From positions 1-10,383 of the forward strand of contig JAQIWT010001545.1 of the NCBI GenBank assembly GCA_034696485.1: a stretch of DNA of 10,383 nt, written 5' to 3'. The translations under genes were made by a program, and so were the position numbers. The notes under the pieces are model-generated. The model saw only the letters and a program-made list of their open reading frames with translations, was not told where the DNA came from and made no database searches. This document shows positions 7,737 through 10,383 of the stretch, one piece after another. The number at the start of each line of letters is the position of its first letter. Within the stretch, counting starts at the first letter, position 1. The stretch comes from Isohypsibius dastychi (taxonomy: Eukaryota; Tardigrada; Eutardigrada; Parachela; Isohypsibiidae).

Positions 7737-8051
7737 GCTCAGACTCCAATTACAAGCTGCTGATTTGTTGTTCATCGAGAGGTTCAGAAGATTCCGCTTT
7801 ACTAGAGTATCTGAATTCCGACATGGTGCCCTTTTTTAGCTTTTCCGAAATCACACGGATTCGTGGGCAACATTACAATTAGAAATTTGAACGCTGCTGT
7901 GTGAACTGTCAGGTACAAATCAAATGACACAAACTTTGAGGCAGTTTTCATTTGCTGCAGGAGAAACATCGATGCGTTTTTCTTTTGTCTGGTTATTCAT
8001 TCGCAATCGCTTTATATTGTGATCAGTCAGAAGCTGAAGCCCCTTTCATCG
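7737..8051. other. downstream of Cys-rich gene A, no gene recognised
   Basis: Presumed 3' UTR and spacer. No AATAAA or ATTAAA was noticed in the first 300 nt, and no frame resembles the receptors or the Cys-rich proteins. Confidence 0.5.
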
Positions 8052-8265
8052 GAGGAATTCTATCACCGTTCCACCATTGTCGGTGTGAAAATAATGGAAT
8101 TTCCATGAATTAGTCCTTTGTTTTGTCTTGAGCCGTCACGGCCAGAGAACCCACTGCGGATGAGAAGGTCGAACGCTTTAAGCCACAGTGCGATGTTGTG
8201 CTGTTCTGGAAAACACAGGCGCATCATGATGATGCATGTAATTTTGAGCCGGTACCGCATTGTGG
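8052..8265 (-). repeat. diverged repeat block, copy 2 (probable receptor-array debris)
   Basis: Counterpart of 5760-6062 in the same orientation, without the roughly 90-bp insertion of copy 1. On the minus strand it keeps an open stretch of 65 codons ending ..FTPTMVER-stop, which lines up with a stop-interrupted version in copy 1. Conservation is moderate, so it is either an old decayed gene or a repeat, not a confident live gene. Confidence 0.5.
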
Positions 8266-8886
8266 AAACGTCACCTTTGAGTTTTCGCTGTCACATTGAA
8301 TCTATGTGACTTGGGGATATTAAGATAACATTCTTTTTGAGGAGGAACATCAATGAGTGTGTCCACGATATTCTACTTCACCAGAATATTTATTTTTCAC
8401 TAAGCGAGCTGGTTACCTCCAGCGGACGATCACACTGAACCCGGTTCATTGCTACATCCCATGAACTGCATGCATGTCCAAAAAGTGTTACTTGTGAAAC
8501 GCCTCTGGTAACTTGCTGGAAATAGCGGCCAAGAGCCGACATGGTCTGGTCGCAAAAGCTCTGGTTTGATCATGACCTCACTTGAGCAAGTATTCGAGAC
8601 TGATAACTGTACTGAAGTGCGGACCTTCAAAAGTGCACCGCTTGCCGGAGCTGATTTTCCAATTTTGAGAATGCGAGAACATCAACACACACTGATCAAA
8701 CGTCTTGGAAATAACTCTGCTCGGCCACAGTGTGTTTGATGTTCGTTCGCGCGCGATTCCACAAAGATATTTCAACTCAGTAAAAGAGTAAATTCTATTC
8801 GATTCGGAACTGAAAACTGCGTTGTTAATATGAAATATGCCAGACCTTCGTTCAGATTTCCAAGTCTGAATCACTGCTCGAATCGC
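8266..8886. other. spacer with no gene recognised
   Basis: Only short unconserved frames on either strand (for example minus 8578-8907, which runs into the promoter of the next gene). No RNA gene or repeat family was recognised. Confidence 0.5.
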
Positions 8887-9072
8887 CATAATCCAACCAT
8901 CCAACACTCCTCGGGTTTCATGGTTTCCACTTGAAGACTTATTCTGCCAGAACGCACTTTACCGCTGACACAGCTGACACAGCACGCACTTTACCGCTGA
9001 CACAGTGCAGCAACAACTTCCCATAAAAAAGAAGGCTTCCAAAGATGTTCCAGCCAATACTTCTTCTCAAAA
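8887..9072 (+). promoter_or_regulatory. promoter region of the second Cys-rich secreted protein gene
   Basis: CATAATCCAACCA..CAACACTCCTCGG (8887-8914), GCCAGAACGCACTT (about 8946-8959), CTGACACAGCA, and a TATA-like CCATAAAAAA (9021-9030) 43-52 nt before the ATG correspond in order to the boxes before paralogue A. The spacing is about 20 nt longer because of the internal direct repeat at 8952-9005. Confidence 0.6.
8952..9005. repeat. 22-bp exact tandem direct repeat in the promoter
   Basis: 8952-8973 recurs exactly at 8984-9005, separated by a 10-nt spacer (CTGACACAGC) that itself repeats the end of the unit. It begins ACGCACTTTACCGCTGAC. The paralogous promoter has one copy, so this is a local duplication of a promoter box. 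Confidence 0.9.
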
Positions 9073-9480
9073 ATGATGAAAGTGGCTGCAGTTGTTTTCG
9101 TGACCTATTTGTCTGTAGCAGCAGGTCGTTCAGCACGGTAACAAGTCATCAACAATTCACCATGTGCTGAACGCTTACTGTATATCTGCCTTTCTTTCAG
9201 TGTTTTAGGAAATGACCCTTCGTGTAGAGAAGAGCCTGTGTATCAGCTAGATGTACTCGGCATTCCGTTTTGTTGCAAGATATGTGAGAAACCCTGCTAT
9301 CCGCAGCCGGAAGACCCCACCAATCAATGGTCAGTTCCTCATCGACTGAGCATGATGTCATTTTTTCATATTGCTTGTTCCAGTCTCGTTGCAGAAGACT
9401 TTGGTACCCCGGAACCCACACAGGAGACATCGACTAAACAAACATCTTCCACTCCTTTGCGACTACTGTTTTGGGCCTGA
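9073..9480 (+). CDS. small secreted six-cysteine-core protein, paralogue B
   Basis: 96 residues from exons 9073-9137, 9201-9329 and 9384-9480 (introns 63 and 54 bp). Signal peptide MMKVAAVVFVTYLSVAAG (1-18), then Arg-Ser. The mature protein repeats the paralogue A plan: PSCREEPVYQLD, then FCCKICEKPCYPQPED and a sixth Cys after PTNQ, followed by a T/S/E-rich tail (PTQETSTKQTS) ending RLLFWA. The core after FCC is identical to A over more than 20 residues while codons differ mostly at third positions, the pattern of purifying selection. The tail differs: the two extra Cys of A are missing. A second in-frame ATG follows the first (9076); I chose the first because exon 1 is then 65 nt, as in A. 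Intron 2 is in frame and stop-free. No known family recognised. Confidence 0.83.
9138..9200 (+). other. intron 1 of Cys-rich gene B
   Basis: 63 bp, phase 2, donor GTAACA after GCACG and acceptor TTTCTTTCAG. Same codon as in paralogue A. Confidence 0.82.
9330..9383 (+). other. intron 2 of Cys-rich gene B
   Basis: 54 bp, phase 2, donor GTCAGT and acceptor TTGTTCCAG. Splicing restores the sixth Cys (TG|T). It is a multiple of three and has no stop, so retention would give an in-frame longer protein. Confidence 0.78.
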
Positions 9481-9529
9481 ATTGCGCTGATCTAACCATC
9501 GAATGCCATTATCCGGAACAGCAGTTCAG

Positions 9530-9535
9530 TTTATT
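9530..9535 (-). terminator. poly(A) signal AATAAA of the right-edge receptor
   Basis: TTTATT on the plus strand, AATAAA on the minus, 143 nt beyond the receptor stop at 9678-9680. Confidence 0.5.
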
Positions 9536-9617
9536 AATTCCACGCTTGATTTCCACAAGCGCGTGTACAGAGGCAGAGTAAGAGGCAGTAAATGAAGAAC
9601 AAATGTGTGTTGTTGTT

Positions 9618-9623
9618 AATAAA
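9618..9623 (+). terminator. poly(A) signal AATAAA of Cys-rich gene B
   Basis: Canonical AATAAA 138 nt after the stop at 9478-9480. It lies past the opposing receptor's signal, so the two 3' UTRs should overlap in antisense. Confidence 0.55.
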
Positions 9624-9677
9624 GGCAGAGTCTAGAACATACATTACTAAACAGAATTTAGCGGCACGTGACAATGT

Positions 9678-10359
9678 TCAGTAGTCAAAAGCCGGCGTTC
9701 GCACTTTTGAATGCTCTTCATGGCGTTTAAATGGACATTGTCTTGCATTCTCTCGCTGGCATCGTACTAAGCTCCCCAGGGAACTGCGATAATCATGGTT
9801 CATTCCATACAGAATCAGCTGCAAAAAAGCGAATTTCTATGGGGGAATTCCGCAGTATGCATAACGGTTACTGACCGGATTAACCGCAGACTGAAGAATC
9901 GGGCATATTCTCATCCACAAGCTAGCATCTGGTCGCATTACATAGAATTCCGGAAAGTAATTTGCCGTCAGATTGGGCGCCAGATTAGCCAGACAACACC
10001 ATAGAAACGACACCAGTAGACTCTTCGCCATCGTCAATCTCTTCTTCGCAGTTCGAAGTTCTTTCAGATGCTTTGGCAAAGTGTCCCCCTTAAGCTTCGG
10101 CATATCGTGAACGCGTGCAGTAGGCGATATCATTTTCGGGAGAACAGTAAAGTACAGTATCCCAACAAGAATGTATGGAATCGTACTCCCGAAAGTTCCA
10201 ATGACTTTTCCCGCAGCACCTTTCATCACGGTCATACAGAGACCCGCTGCAGTTTTCTGGAAACCTCCAGAAATTTTCAGAGCAGGAGCAAGGGCTGTCC
10301 CATATCCAGCAGCATATGTTAGAATGACTATAACAGCTGTTGTTCGATAACCGGTGAAC
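9678..10359 (-). CDS. rhodopsin-like seven-transmembrane receptor, 3' two exons (5' end outside window)
   Basis: 207 residues from minus exons 10359-9876 and 9818-9678, a close paralogue of the receptor at 4364-5512. The internal exon is 484 nt in both. It opens with FTGYRTTAVIVILTYAAGYG (TM4), carries GLCMTVMKG (ECL2 Cys), KHLKELRTAKKRLTMAKSL before TM6, FLWCCLANLAPN in TM6, and MRPDASLWMRICPILQSAVNP leading into TM7. After the intron comes LILYGMNHDYRSSL, giving an intact NPLILY and helix 8. The tail (ending KVRTPAFDY) has diverged from the paralogue. The first exon, with TM1-3, is off the right edge; the acceptor (CTCTAAG, 10360 upward) is at the same Arg codon as in the paralogue. Likely an orphan G-protein-coupled receptor. 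Confidence 0.9.
9819..9875 (-). other. last intron of the right-edge receptor
   Basis: 57 bp, phase 0, donor GTCAGT directly after the NP codons and acceptor CTTTTTTGCAG. Equal in length, phase and donor to the last intron of the paralogue. Confidence 0.9.
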
Positions 10360-10383
10360 CTTAGAGAAATAATTCGTCAGCAA

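Noticed and set aside
8578-8907. 109-codon minus-strand open frame
   Set aside because: No signal peptide, motif or paralogue support, and it overlaps the conserved promoter of Cys-rich gene B; composition looks like chance.
9238-9480. Single-exon 80-codon gene starting inside Cys-rich exon 2
   Set aside because: It begins at a codon after the signal peptide exon and depends on retaining the 54-nt intron; the spliced three-exon model matches the paralogue.
10090-10383. Open minus-strand frame of 97 codons at the right edge
   Set aside because: It is an out-of-frame shadow of the receptor exon 9876-10359, whose real frame matches the paralogue along its length.

Overview
The window looks like nuclear DNA of a small invertebrate. 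Five gene models are cut by very short (52-70 bp; one candidate 86 bp) GT-AG introns, there are AATAAA-type poly(A) signals, and the proteins are animal-type (receptor guanylyl cyclase, seven-transmembrane receptors, small secreted Cys-rich proteins). Compact introns, mid-range base composition and clustered fast-evolving receptors fit a tardigrade (Hypsibius/Ramazzottius-like). That is an inference; no marker in the window proves it. All splice sites were placed by eye from GT/AG signals, frame continuity and comparison between paralogues.

Layout. (1) 1-1762, plus strand: the 3' part of a receptor-type guanylyl cyclase (pseudokinase domain, coiled-coil linker, complete catalytic domain, four exons). 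The extracellular and transmembrane parts lie upstream, outside the window. A 19-nt poly-C run sits at the left edge. (2) 1763-2994: no gene seen; it holds the cyclase 3' end and a small perfect hairpin. (3) 2995-4011, plus: an intact but divergent seven-TM receptor of two exons. (4) 4364-5512, minus: an intact three-exon seven-TM receptor, convergent with the previous gene. (5) 5760-6296, minus: decayed receptor remains, with a related decayed block at 8052-8265. (6) 6297-7039: a TTAA-flanked non-autonomous transposon-like element and an adjacent long hairpin. (7) 7326-7736 and 9073-9480, plus: a tandemly duplicated pair of small secreted six-cysteine proteins with matching promoters and matching intron positions. 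(8) 9678-10359 and beyond the edge, minus: the 3' two exons of a third receptor, a close paralogue of the one in (4).

Reading. Receptors at 4364-5512 and 9678-10383, and the debris between them, all lie on the minus strand, so this looks like a tandem receptor array under birth-and-death evolution, invaded by small mobile elements. The Cys-rich pair lies inside the array on the opposite strand. It is the most novel part: I recognise no family, the Cys-rich core is identical in both copies with nearly all codon differences silent, and the tails diverge. Receptor guanylyl cyclases make cGMP and the seven-TM receptors presumably act through G proteins. Nothing in the sequence shows that these genes share a pathway.
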